Shown here piece by piece: positions 1 through 9,219 of a stretch of DNA of 22,771 nucleotides. The stretch is from Mesostigma viride. Its lineage: Eukaryota > Streptophyta > Mesostigmatophyceae > Mesostigmatales > Mesostigmataceae. A model generated the notes under the pieces. It searched no databases, had not been told where the DNA came from, and saw nothing but the letters and a program-made list of their open reading frames with translations. Made by a program: the position numbers and the translations under genes. The DNA lies in the NCBI GenBank assembly GCA_009746045.1, contig RPFO01001779.1, forward strand, positions 1-22,771, in the 5' to 3' direction. Within the stretch, counting starts at the first letter, position 1; every line of letters begins with the position of its first letter.

Positions 1-162
1 GAACAGATGTGGAGAACAGCTGGTTCTCCGAGAAGGAATTAGAAGGTAACGTGTGCCCGTGTTGTTGTCTGAATACACAAGGCCTCTCTCAAAAACAAGT
101 AAGCTCACGGAAGTTCCTGGATTGTTGTGCGTTCGGCTGGTTGTCCCCTCCCCTGTCGACAG

Positions 163-673
163 ATGTCACCACGCGGCAAAGAACTGCAGAGGAACCCCAG
201 CCCGCCACGCAATCCGGGTGGAAGCGTCCCCGTGAAAGTACCGATTGAGGAAGAATATCAGACTATGAACCGGAGGAGCAACATGAGGAGGATCGAGCAT
301 TATATGAGGAGGAGGATTATGAGGAGGAACAGGATGAAGAGGGCCAGTACGAAGAAGAGTATGAGGAGAACCCTGAGTTCACGCATGCTGAGTCTTACCC
401 GGTTGAGGCCGACCCGACCTCCACGAGCAGGCGTACCAACCTGAGCAACCATGTCCAGATGGTCCAGGTGTTCTCCCTCTTCCGAGCATGGAGCCCTCCC
501 CGTGGGTACAAGCGCAGCCCGGCCCGTCACGGCCAGTCGGGTATGTGTTGGTGCCGCCATGGACTCCGCAGGCTTCACCTTATGGAGTTGTGCTCCCGAG
601 TGGCATCTATCCGCCGGCCGGTAGTCGCCGGCCCGGACGCCTAGTTAGGTGGGCATCAAAGATTGGTGTCTAG
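163..673 (+). pseudogene. Broken ORF with an acidic Tyr-Glu-rich middle and a proline-rich tail, upstream of element 1 gag
   Basis: I do not recognise this protein. Reading starts at ATG 163 (MSPRGKELQRNP), passes to a second frame near 257-262, and to a third before 488, ending at the stop at 671-673. The middle segment (about 261-400) is strongly acidic, with repeated Y-E-E-E units. The last segment is rich in Pro, Gly and Val (for example VGYVLVPPW). Each change of frame is equivalent to one lost base, and none of the three frames carries the pattern alone. It lies 388 bp before the gag start of element 1, the same relative place as the unrecognised ORF before gag in element 2, but I see no similarity between the two. 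It could be a pre-gag accessory ORF or the tail of an unrelated neighbour. Confidence 0.35.
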
Positions 674-1060
674 ATGCTAGTCGGTGCCTAAGCAAGGTAC
701 GGAAGCCAGTGCGCGCCGGGACGGTCAGAGAACCGTCGCCCTCGGTAGCACAGATCCGCTGAGTGCCGGTAGTCTCGGGTTAGAGGCTCGAGCATGCACT
801 ATCGGGTAGCCTACCGGTAGTCTCGGGTTAGAGGCTCGAGCATGCCTTATCGGTTAGCGCCGCGCCGCTGAGCTCCTTGCGGCCTGGCCAGCTGCAAGGG
901 TTCAATAGCAATCAGTGGCGGCTGCGGGCTCAGCCTCCCACAATCGGTTCCCCAAACAACAAAAATCCCGTCTCCATCGCCGGCGTGCTAGCCAGCGGTG
1001 AAGGGCATTCAACTTGTATTCACAACAGTCAACATTACCGTTGACCCTTTTTCTGGGCTC
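674..1060. other. Non-coding leader or LTR-like stretch before element 1 gag
   Basis: No convincing ORF is present. The stretch holds a 48-bp tandem duplication (766-858) and then GC-rich sequence running into the gag start. It may include the end of a 5' LTR and the leader of element 1. The matching 3' LTR would lie beyond the right edge of the window, so the boundary cannot be placed. Confidence 0.4.
766..858 (+). repeat. Tandem duplication, 48-bp period, about two copies
   Basis: Copy 1 begins CCGGTAGTCTCGGGTTAGAG at 766 and copy 2 begins with the same 20 bases at 814. The copies differ at a few positions near their 3' ends (GCACTATCGGGTAG against GCCTTATCGGTTAG). Each contains the CTCGAG palindrome. 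It sits in the putative leader or LTR of element 1, where iterated promoter or leader units are common, but no function can be assigned. Confidence 0.85.
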
Positions 1061-2274
1061 ATGGCGCGTGGCGCGGAGCGAACGCCAGCTCCAACCCAGG
1101 ACCAGGGAACGCAAGCATCAACTCCGGCGGATGGGAGTGGCGCAGCCACCGTGGCGACTGAGCCAGCTGGTGGCTCGGTCAGCACAGCTCCGGGGCAGCA
1201 GTCAGCACCAACTGCCCGGAAAGTTTTCAAGAAAGAAGAGCTGCCAAGTAAGCTGCCAGAAATTCTGACGCCGTCCGCCGTGGAGGAGTTTATTAACAGC
1301 CTGGGCGAGCTCCGGCAGGACTACAACGAACTGTCCGACGCAGTTTTCCTCACCAAGCTGCGCCGGTCAGAGGTATGCAACGAGGCTACGGGTAATGCGG
1401 ACGTGCGCGAGGGGTCATTATCAACGCCAGCAAAGAGGCGTGGACCTGGCCCGACACAGTGAAGGCCCTGCAAGAGGTGCTCGACACCTCAAGCTTTCCT
1501 GACGAGGAAAAAAGGCAGGGGCAGGCGCTGGTGCGCAACCTGTCGCTTGACCCCAATTACCTCAGCTCGGACATGGCCAGATTCGCGGCCCAGGTCCGGA
1601 GCAAGGGTGTCTTGAAGCACATGAGTAGCGAATATTTACTCAGCGCAGTTCTGGATGCGCTGGGGCTGACGCCAGAGAGCCGTGCCAATGTCAAGGCCGG
1701 TCTCGGCATGAAAATTGCGCTAGCTTCTTCCGTGGTAGTGGGCACCCCGGACGACCAGAAACGGTTCAACGCAGCCATGGCGCACCTCCGAGAGATGTTC
1801 AAGGACCGGGGCGGCCCCAGGCGTAACAACAAGCTGCCGACAGTTGCTCAGGTAAACCCTGTGCCTGCCTCGACCCCGCCAGCAGCTTCTCTGTCGGACT
1901 TGACCACTCTTGTTACCCAGCTGTCCACGACGGTGGCCGACAACGTGGTGCGAATGTTGGGTGGCAAACGCCGAGCTCGCGGTGGTCGGCACAACCAGAA
2001 CGCGTCCAGCAAACGCGGGCCGGGAGGCGGTCAGGGCAAGCAGCCTCGACAGGAGGGCGGCGCTGGCAGGCAGCCACAGCAGCAGGGTGGCGGCCCCAAG
2101 GAGAAGGTCGTCTGCGAGCGGTGCACCGGCGTGGTGGGGCACACCGAGGCCAACTGCACGCTGCGGCTGGACCTCGGCAAGGCGACTCGAGTGTGCCGGC
2201 GCTGCTGGCCGGTTCGGCTTCCTGGACACGACCCCAACACATGCCGCGCCCCACGGCCAGCCATGCCCAAGTGA
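1061..2274 (+). pseudogene. gag: Element 1 gag, nucleocapsid with zinc knuckle, one frameshift
   Basis: Gag proteins assemble the particle and bind the RNA. Reading starts at ATG 1061 (MARGAERTPAPTQ) with a low-complexity N-terminus rich in Ala, Thr, Gly and Gln. A helical, capsid-like stretch follows (VEEFINSLGELRQDYNELSD). The frame breaks at the G run 1411-1414, where one extra G would join it to the downstream frame, which continues VIINASKEAWTWPDTVKAL. The C-terminal part is basic and Gly/Gln-rich, with a knuckle CERCTGVVGHTEANC (C-x2-C-x5-H-x4-C) near 2116-2160. A second Cys-rich cluster (CRRCW, then C near the end) follows. It ends at a TGA (2272-2274) in the same frame as the pol that follows. 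The family call is from composition and the knuckle; the capsid fold is inferred. Confidence 0.7.
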
Positions 2275-3567
2275 CGTCCTAGAGGTGATGTGTGTCGCGG
2301 TGAGTCGGCTAGGCGTGAGGATGCTGTGCCTTGTAGTCCTAATGTTCCCACGTCAGTGGTTCAGGATGGAAGTGAAACTAGTGCTGCAGCTGATCAGGAG
2401 TGCGTGCCCAGCGTGGTCGCAATAGAGCCTGAACACGCCCTACCGGAGCTCACCCCTTCAGGTGAGATAGTGCCGGCAGATGCCGAGGTAGCCCCTCACG
2501 TAGACGTGGAGTTGGGTCGCCGCCTCAGTAAGGCCTCACTAGAGCACATTGCCGACATGCGCAGGAATGCACATGCAGAGAGCTTGGCGGGGCAGGTGCC
2601 TAGCATAGAAGGGGATGGCACCACCCCCACGGCCATAGGATTGCGGATGCTTGCTCACCAGATTCACCTTGCGGTGGGTAATGTGGCGGGGCAAACGCTA
2701 GACTGGGCGACTCGGCTTATGGCCGGGCGCCGGGGTTGAAGGTCGCTCATGCAGGCTGAGTTAGAGGAGTGCATGCCATGCACGCATGCGCCAGTGTCAG
2801 GAAGAAGCGTAGGCGCTGGCATGCTAAGACTCCTTCCCTGTACCGGGGGAGGTTAGTGGGGGATGTCATGCATTTGGAGGAGGGGGACTATTATTTGGTC
2901 TTGATGGATCGCTACACCAAGTTCCTAGCCATCGCGCCCCTGCCAAGCATGGTAGAGGAGTCCTTGTGGCGGGGGCTGCGCATTGCCATGTCTCACTTCT
3001 TTCCCATTTCTGAGGTCATGTTGGACCAACAATTTGACTGCATTGTGGGGCGGGAGGGCTGTGAGATGGTGGTTATTGCTGGGCGGCAGGACCATGGCAA
3101 CTTGGGGCTGATTGATAGGCACATCAGCAGCGTAAAGGGCATGGCAGCCAAGCAGCAGGCCAGCGGGGTAGGATTCAAGCGCCCGCGGGGCAGCCTTATG
3201 CACAACGCGCGCTGTGGTGCCGCTTGCTCATGGACAAGTACAACAGCCAGGTGCTTTTCAAGCTGCCCCAGGGACTAGGTCTTATTACCGCGCGGGGGCT
3301 GCAGTCGGGCATTTACCCTCCGGACGTGGCAGACCATTGGGAGGCCCACCTCGCTACCACCGCCGAGGTTAGGCGGCAGTTAGACCGCACCCAGCCTGAC
3401 TTGTCGCAGGAGTGGGAGCTGGGGGAGTTGGTCTTGTTTCACAAGGAGAATTCCTTTGGCAAGCGGGGGCAGATGCAAGGGCCAGGCATGGTGGTGGATT
3501 TGGACTGGGTGCATAGGCGGGCGAAGGTGCACTGGGAGCATAGGGACTGTCTCATCCCGTGGGATAA
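2275..3567 (+). pseudogene. pol: Element 1 pol, 5' part: copia-like integrase, frameshifted and interrupted
   Basis: The region opens directly after the gag TGA in the same frame and stays open to 2739. It contains HQIHLAVGN, the likely His pair of the integrase zinc-binding domain. The Cys pair (ECMPC, about 2770-2784) is in a briefly shifted frame. The core follows in another frame: GDVMHLEEGDYYLVLMDRYT, then VMLDQQFD, then HGNLGLIDRH. These align with the element 2 integrase; the position of the catalytic Glu appears to be Asp. After another shift near 3190 the C-terminal domain reads FGKRGQMQGPGMVV and CLIPWDKV. The last codons before 3568 are original; the residues after them in the same frame come from the element 2 LTR. 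The gene is non-functional as read; consensus error may explain some breaks but probably not all. Confidence 0.7.
3563..3567 (+). repeat. Target-site duplication of element 2, left copy (GATAA)
   Basis: GATAA directly precedes the left LTR and recurs directly after the right LTR at 22573-22577. A 5-bp duplication is typical of DDE-integrase LTR elements, and it fixes the LTR start at AGTT (3568). Confidence 0.9.
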
Positions 3568-3570
3568 AGT

Positions 3571-3591
3571 TAACGTAAAGGATTTACGTTA
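3571..3591. repeat. Perfect inverted repeat at LTR terminus, 9-bp arms
   Basis: TAACGTAAA, spacer GGA, TTTACGTTA: nine-base arms match perfectly. It lies three bases inside the LTR end and is repeated in the right LTR at 21960-21980. It could be an integrase-binding structure or a transcription-factor site; the sequence does not decide. Confidence 0.8.
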
Positions 3592-3754
3592 GGTGGATAG
3601 AGATTGTTACGCTCTTTCCAACGGCACCTTAAACGCCTCATTTGGATACGGGACGTAAAAGTTATGACATTTCCTAGGCTGTGCCGACAGTACCCGGCGC
3701 GCCACTGTGGGCGCGTACGGACACAGGATGTACAAGTGTCACTTTGATAGTCCG

Positions 3755-3937
3755 CAGGACGTTGACAGGACTTGTACAGGACTTGATAGTCAATTGATAG
3801 GTAGGCGTGCTGTAGCGCGCCAGGACCTATGAGACAATTGGTGCTGAGTAATGTACGGATAGGTCCACAGGACTAGCCGTATGGACAATTGATAGATCTG
3901 CGCGCCAAAGGCGTGCCAGAGTCCGTGTAATCAATTG
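3755..3937 (+). promoter_or_regulatory. Iterated CAGGAC and CAATTG motifs in element 2 LTR (U3-like)
   Basis: CAGGAC occurs at 3755, 3766, 3777, 3821 and 3868. CAATTG occurs at 3791, 3835, 3886 and 3932, often followed by AT. Clusters of short direct repeats upstream of the polyadenylation signal are typical of LTR enhancers, so this is the best candidate promoter region. No clear TATA box or start site was identified. The set is conserved in the right LTR. Confidence 0.45.
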
Positions 3938-4122
3938 ATTGACAGTTCAGCTGTGACAGTACAGCTGAATACTTGGACGCGTCCCTAGCAAGCTATATGT
4001 GTGACTTGGTCGCACCGGGACGCTAGCTCTTGCGTGCACGCTCTCTTGGCACAACGACCCTGTCGTCTGTGCTACGTGCAGTCTCGGACTTGACGTGACT
4101 TACGTCTGTGTTTGCTTATTAT

Positions 4123-4128
4123 AATAAA
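4123..4128 (+). terminator. Polyadenylation signal AATAAA in element 2 5' LTR
   Basis: AATAAA lies in TTATAATAAAGGC, 56 bp before the LTR end. The equivalent in the 3' LTR (22512-22517) would serve the full-length transcript. It marks the R/U5 part of the LTR. Confidence 0.6.
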
Positions 4129-4210
4129 GGCAACTTTCCTGCAAGAGCCATGGATTCCCTCGGTGGTAAACTCTCACTCAACTCGTATTACAATCTTCGT
4201 ACCAAGAAAA

Positions 4211-4996
4211 ATGCCGGACTCAATGGAGTTCCGCATTCCGAGGGATTCTGAAATTTTGGGCAGTCCAGCGGACATCGCCGAATCTCCGGCTGGTCCTTCA
4301 ACGACTCCTGTTCGTGAAGATCGTCCGGTTCTTAATCCGGCGTGGCAGCGTGTTGTTGACCAGGCGGTAGCGTCCAGTGCGGAGCTACGCGCTCAGCAGC
4401 AAGAACTGCTGCAAAACCTACGACTGCCGCCCCCGCCTCCGCAACCTTCGATTGTTTCGGGGTTTCGCGATTACCTTGATTCCATTCGCGCTTTGCTCGC
4501 GGACTTCGAGGTCCATACCCGGGCGGGGTTGCAAGCGCCCAGCGCGGTTGCCGAGGTCTCTGAGGAGATCGACAACGCGGTTTCATCGCTTACAGGTTAC
4601 CAGCGCAATCTCGCTAACTGGCTGTCGGTTCGTTCGGGCGTCATTCCGACGATTACGACCAACCTGTTTCAAGACCTTGCGATTCTGCAGTTGCTGTCGC
4701 GAGGCTTCCGGACGCGTGAGCGGCAATTGCTGCTCAATCTTGTCGCGTTCTTGTCTGCATTGCGAGAGTGGGCGCCGGACGGGTGGGATTTTCTAACGAT
4801 TCTTACCAACCCGCTCCGCATCGTCACCCGCCGCCGTCGTCGCCGCATTGATCCGGTGACGGGACGTCGGTTGGACCCCATCGTCATCGAAACACCGGTG
4901 ACGATTGAGGTTGGGCAAGGCCAGGACGCGCCTGCGCCTGTCGCCAACGATCCAATTTACGACTACGACTACTGCGATTTTCGTGGTCTCGACTGA
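4211..4996 (+). CDS. Unrecognised ORF between LTR and gag of element 2 (262 aa)
   Basis: I do not recognise this protein. ATG 4211 starts MPDSMEFRIPRDSEILGSP; the frame is open upstream into the LTR but without another ATG. The N-terminal third is rich in Pro and Gln (LPPPPPQP). The middle (about residues 75-200) is predominantly helical-looking and hydrophobic (NLFQDLAILQLLSRGF, LLLNLVAFLSALREW). Then comes a basic run RRRRRR (about 4831-4848) that could be a nuclear or nucleic-acid-binding signal, and the tail is acidic and aromatic (YDYDYCDF). Arginine is encoded almost only by CGN codons, whereas gag and pol downstream use many AGG, which suggests a different origin. There is no zinc knuckle, protease, RT or integrase motif. 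It could be an accessory protein, an extra structural protein, or a captured gene. Confidence 0.7.
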   Translation: MPDSMEFRIPRDSEILGSPADIAESPAGPSTTPVREDRPVLNPAWQRVVDQAVASSAELRAQQQELLQNLRLPPPPPQPSIVSGFRDYLDSIRALLADFEVHTRAGLQAPSAVAEVSEEIDNAVSSLTGYQRNLANWLSVRSGVIPTITTNLFQDLAILQLLSRGFRTRERQLLLNLVAFLSALREWAPDGWDFLTILTNPLRIVTRRRRRRIDPVTGRRLDPIVIETPVTIEVGQGQDAPAPVANDPIYDYDYCDFRGLD

Positions 4997-5118
4997 ATTC
5001 GGCATGGTGGCGCGGTCGGCACCGGGGCAGGCGGCTTTTTGACAGATTGTACATATCTACCTGTCTTTTGTTTTCCAGCTGCTTAGCTCAGGGCTGTACA
5101 CAGCTAGTGTGGTTTACC

Positions 5119-6234
5119 ATGGCTGAGGGACGCCGTAGCAAGGGCCTAGCCAGTGGGAATAATAATGGGGGTGCTGGTAGCGGGACCGCTCACGTAGATG
5201 ACGTGGGGGTCACCGGAGAGATTACTAATATCCCTTTGAATAATAATACTACACATGCTGTTTCTGGATATGACCTTACCACTCAGGGATTATTAATTGT
5301 AAATCAGCTGCAACCTGTGACATCTGACTCTAAGCCTAAGCAGGCTGAAGAGTTTGTAGAAGGGCTGGAAGGGTTTCCTAGTTTGTACGGGGGTACCAAC
5401 TACTATCAGATCTGGATAGGCAGCAGCACGTTTGGCAAGTGCACTGATCAGATCAAGGACCTAACCAGGGAATGTAAGAAGGCCAACAAGGCCTGGGCAG
5501 TGTATGTAGCTGAGCTGAAGGAGTTGCTTGAAGACCAGCGAAAGAAGGTCGGCATCCATTGGCAAGACAAGTATCAAGGGTGGGAGGTCAAGGGGGATCT
5601 CATCCAGAATTTCCTTAGCTATTGCAAAATGGTTGAGGAAGGCAGGGCCCACGGTTTCAATGTGGCAGATAACATAGCCCTGACCAACTGGTTGAAGGTC
5701 TCTGGGCTGGATAAGGCTACACGTGGCTCCTTAAAGGTCATGTGTGCCCCACACTCAACCCTCAAGGCCTACAAGGTCATAATCAAACAAGCACTCGAGG
5801 CAGAGGAGCTGTTTGAGGGAGGAGTGCCAGCAGTGAAGGCTACCCACGCAGGTGGGCGTACCCAGGGGGGCTCCAAGACGTCTGAGGCTGACAGAAGCCA
5901 GGGAGGACGAGGGGGCAACCATAACAAGCGCAAGGGCGATCATTCACCCGACTCTGACAGGAGGTCACACTCCAAGTCGGTGTTCAGGCGAGTGGGTGGT
6001 AAGCCCAAGCAGGGCAACGCGCCTGACAACGGGGGAGGAGGCCAGGGCAAGTCAAAGATACAATGCTACCTGTGCAAGGGGTGGGGGCATATCAAGAAGG
6101 AGTGTCCCAGCTTCAAGAAGTCCCAGGGCCAGGGCAGCAACAAGAATAACAACAACAACAACAAGAAGAACAACAACAAGTCCCAGGGCCAGCCTTCAAA
6201 GGGCAGTCAGCAAGAAGACAACAAGGAGCAGTGA
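5119..6234 (+). CDS. gag: Element 2 Gag (372 aa) with CCHC zinc knuckle
   Basis: Gag forms the virus-like particle and packages RNA. ATG 5119 (MAEGRRSKGLASGNNNGG) is chosen as the start; the frame is open from 5047, but the upstream residues lie in the leader. Residues about 75-230 carry helical copia-gag-like sequence (FVEGLEGFPSLYGGTNYYQI, WEVKGDLIQNFLSYCKMVEE). A basic Gly/Ser-rich linker follows, then the knuckle CYLCKGWGHIKKEC (C-x2-C-x4-H-x4-C) from 6064. The tail is an Asn/Lys/Gln-rich run encoded by AAC repeats (about 6138-6180). It stops at TGA 6232-6234. No frame damage is seen. The family call rests on knuckle, position and composition. Confidence 0.88.
   Translation: MAEGRRSKGLASGNNNGGAGSGTAHVDDVGVTGEITNIPLNNNTTHAVSGYDLTTQGLLIVNQLQPVTSDSKPKQAEEFVEGLEGFPSLYGGTNYYQIWIGSSTFGKCTDQIKDLTRECKKANKAWAVYVAELKELLEDQRKKVGIHWQDKYQGWEVKGDLIQNFLSYCKMVEEGRAHGFNVADNIALTNWLKVSGLDKATRGSLKVMCAPHSTLKAYKVIIKQALEAEELFEGGVPAVKATHAGGRTQGGSKTSEADRSQGGRGGNHNKRKGDHSPDSDRRSHSKSVFRRVGGKPKQGNAPDNGGGGQGKSKIQCYLCKGWGHIKKECPSFKKSQGQGSNKNNNNNNKKNNNKSQGQPSKGSQQEDNKEQ
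6138..6180 (+). repeat. AAC/AAG microsatellite encoding the Asn/Lys tail of Gag
   Basis: An imperfect AAC-AAG trinucleotide tract lies within gag, after the zinc knuckle. Its length is likely variable between copies because triplet changes keep the frame. It gives a low-complexity Asn/Lys segment. Confidence 0.75.
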
Positions 6235-6378
6235 CTGTCTGAGGCAACCCCTACACACCTTAATTCACCCAGGGGGAGGCCAGGTGCTCCAATGCAGATT
6301 TTATATCTGGGCAACAAGAGGGTGATCTCCAGGTTCAGGGTGGCCCCAGGTCACCTGGAGAGGTACAGGTTCCTATGA
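6235..6378 (+). other. Gag-pol junction: open 46-codon extension after the gag TGA, ending in an ATGA overlap with pol
   Basis: After the gag TGA (context TGACTG) the same frame stays open for 46 codons and contains MQILYLGNKRVISRF. It ends at TGA 6376-6378, which overlaps the first pol ATG (6375-6377) as ATGA. The pol frame itself is open from 6264. This layout suggests stop readthrough followed by termination-reinitiation, not a simple frameshift. Confidence 0.5.
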
Positions 6379-9219
6379 AGACGTCCTTGACAGCTGATGC
6401 AGCTGTAAGAATGTCTGACCCCATGCATCCTCGTGCTGGGCACGAGGGTGGACCTCTCATTTTGAGAGAAACCAATGTACAACCACAGAGGGGTGTGAAG
6501 GCCTCTGGTGGTATGCATGTGGTCCCTGCTGACGGTCCAGGTGTTGGGCATGAGCAGGGTGACTCAGGCTCTGAGTCAGAACAGGATGGAAGTCAGCATG
6601 GTGATGCTGGACAACCTGACAGCACAGTCCTGACTGTGCCAGGGACTGCTTCCTCTGTGTACCAGGAGTTGGGTGCCCGAATCCACAACATGTTTGGGCA
6701 TGCCACTTCTCTGTCAAACAACTTTGCCTTCCGTATGGGCAGGGCACCCCTTCTTAAGGCGTGTCAGCAAGCTGCCTCACGGTGTAAGTGCCAGTTGTCC
6801 TCCAACAAGCCCAGGAAATCACATGCCAAAACTCTACCTCAGAGCATTGGTGATCTGCAGTGTGATATCCAACACATCAGGGGCATGCAACTGTTGGTGT
6901 GCGTGGACAGGTACACGAAATACAAGGTGCTAGAGCATTTACCTTCTATGAAGAACAGGTACTTGCTGGCTGCCCTGCAGAATGTAAGAGCCAAGTTTCC
7001 TACCACAAGGATCCAGGTGGACATGCAGTTTCAGCATCTCAAGGGTGATCCTACCCTTCCTGAGTTGCTGGTTACACCTAGGGAGGCTCATGGGCAGCAG
7101 GGTGCTATCGAGAGGGCAATCCAGGAGGTCAAGAAATTGATCATCTCTGAAGACTGGGTACCCTTGTCTGCACCTGCACTTGTCAGGAGTGCATGGCTGA
7201 GGAACGTGGAGCAGCAGCTGAACAGCAGGGTTAACTTCTACTATGATGGAGTTGCTGTCAGCCCAATGGGTCTATATCATGGCCTGTGCCCACCACATGT
7301 GCTGGAGGGCTGGAAACATGCTGCACATGTCACCTTTGCCAAGCTGAGGGAGAAGGACCGGGGTTGGAAGATGCTGGAGCCACAAGTGGGTCAGAAGGTC
7401 CTAGCTTGGAAGGAACCTAGCCTTTATGGCAAACGTGGTAGCTGGAGTCCTGGGGTGGTTACCCAGGTTGATGAAGCTAGCCACGCATGCTTGGTCAGCA
7501 TGGAGGACGAACCAAAGCATGTGCACCGGCTGAGTTGGTCATATGTCAAGCCTAACCTGATGAATGAGGGCAGTCAGGCACAAGGCTCACAGGATCTGCA
7601 GGATTTTCAGGTCCCAAGTGACATCACTGACGCAACGACCACATCTGTTGCAGGGGAATCTGTCAGCCCTGGCCAGGTTGCAGAGGTACTTGTTGAACAG
7701 GCTGCAAGGTCAACAGCTGGGGAGTCAACTGTCAAGCCCAAGGCACTAACCAAGCCCAGGGGGACAAGTTTGGCTGGATTGATTGGGGCTCTACAAAGAG
7801 CCAAGAAGCAGCCCAAGGTAGCCAAGCTCAGGTGGCATGGCAATCTGGGGCTGGACACTGCCTTAGAGGTAGACACTAATTCTCAGGTTTCCATCATTGG
7901 GACCAGGGCTGCAGCAGGGTACAGCATGTCTGAACCCAGCTATCAGTTTGTGTCTGACTTCAGTGGCGGGGTACACGTGAAGGTACTGGGTGAGGTATTC
8001 ATTCCTATCCTTGGACAGGACACTGCTTTTTGTGTCTTGGAGGGCTATCAAGGACCTGCTCTTCTGGGGCAGAATTTCCTATGCCAGGATGGGGTAGTGA
8101 TCACGTCCTCTCTCCTGACTAAGGAAGGGGCTGGTCAGGTCCCACTGATTAATTTCAGGACCACTCACCTATCACGTGCAGTAACCAGGACGGTTAAGCG
8201 TGTGCAAGTGTGCCAGGGGCAGGAGCCCTTGGTTGATGACCTCATACTGCCAGCTGCTAGTCATCCAAGCAGTTTGGGCATTGGTCCTCACTCACTTGCT
8301 GGACACAGCCCTATCAACTACCAAGGCCTGGTGAAGCTCATGTCCTCTCCCATCATGTGTCCCCAGGTCACACTGGGTCTGATTAAATCTGGGGAGGACT
8401 GGATCTCCAAGAAATGCGTGGAACCTGTCAATGACCTGCCTCCTGCACGACGTCTGCTCAAGCTCAAGTTTGTCATCAAGATGAAGGAGGTGGACGGGGT
8501 CAAGGTACCACATGTCAGGCCAGTGCTGAATGAGTTCAAGGGTACTGGTGAGTGCACTGCTGAGGAGTTGTATACCCCTGGCATGTTGCATGACACTTGG
8601 AGGCTGCTGCTGTGTGTATTTCTAGGCCTTCTCAACAAGGGCTTGGACTATGGCTCAGTGGTGGTAGACTTCAAGAGGGCATTTCTGGAAGGGGACGCAG
8701 ATGTGGCACAGGAAAAGTGGGAGGGCAAGACGCCTTTCTATGTTAGGGTGCCTGCTGTATGGAAAAGGGACATCCACACAGTGTTCCTTAAAATCCTCAA
8801 GGGCCTGGAGGGCCTGAGGTCAAGTCCAATAATCTGGAGGGAGACTTTAAACCGTTTCCTGAAGGAGCATTGCAACTTGAAGGTCTCTCCTGTAGACCCC
8901 TGTCTGTTTCTGGGGCAATGGGAAGGCTTACCAGTGTATGCTTCGCTGCACGGGGATGACCTACATCTGATAGCTCCCACGTCGTGGCTTAAGGAGCTGA
9001 TCTCCATCATTAAGTCCAAGTTTCCTCTGGGTAGGGAGCAATGGCAGGTGGAGAATGAGCCTCTGCTGTTTGTGGGCATGGAGGCCACACTGGTGAAGAA
9101 GAGGGGGGAGTGGCGTATGCTGCTGGTGGGGGGCAATGATTATCAAAAGACCCTCATTAGCAAGCTTCCTCCAACCATCACACAGGCACTGTGTCCTATG
9201 GTGAGGGGCATGGTTGCTT
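6375..9219 (+). CDS. pol: Element 2 Pol, 5' part: integrase, protease, reverse transcriptase (interrupted by element 3)
   Basis: This polyprotein copies and inserts element 2. After a Ser/Gly-rich leader, the integrase zinc domain has His at residues 104 and 109 and Cys at 130, 137 and 139. The catalytic core has Asp about 164 (QCDIQH), Asp about 216 (QVDMQF) and Glu about 246 (GAIERA). A GKRGSWSPGVV motif marks the C-terminal domain. A retropepsin-like protease follows at about residues 485-570, with VDTNSQVSII (Asp 500; the usual Gly after Asp-Thr is Asn) and PALLGQNFL. The copia RT has VVVDFKRAFLEGD (Asp 765), GLEGLRSSPIIW and SLHGDDLHL (Asp 861-862; HGDD in place of YVDD). Integrase before protease is unusual. 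The frame is intact to the insertion at 9219/9220; the few extra codons to 9275 belong to element 3. Confidence 0.9.
9216..9219 (+). repeat. Target-site duplication of element 3, left copy (GCTT)
   Basis: GCTT precedes TGTCACGG and recurs after GCGACA at 20360-20363. Removing the insert with one copy gives Val-Ala-Trp-Val-Ala-Gly in the pol frame of element 2. This supports a true 4-bp duplication. Confidence 0.85.

Larger units (their letters stand above)
3568..4183 (+). repeat. Element 2 5' LTR (616 bp)
   Basis: The LTR starts AGTTAACGTAAAGG and ends CTCACTCAACT, so its termini are the inverted repeat AGTT/AACT rather than TG/CA. The copy at 21957-22572 has the same length and differs at one base. 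Within it are a hairpin at the 5' end, five CAGGAC and four CAATTG motifs, and an AATAAA signal near the 3' end. No TGG-type primer-binding site follows; the next bases are CGTATTACAATC. Confidence 0.93.

Noticed and set aside
766-858. CRISPR-like or satellite array
   Set aside because: There are only two adjacent copies without spacers, so it is a simple tandem duplication.
901-940. Primer-binding site of element 1 at TGGCGGCTGCGGG
   Set aside because: It starts with TGG after a CA, but the LTR end is unknown and I cannot match the bases to a tRNA.
1720-2229. Antisense and alternative-frame ORFs over element 1 gag
   Set aside because: They are low-complexity Arg/Pro/Ala translations typical of shadows over GC-rich coding DNA; the sense frame has the zinc knuckle.
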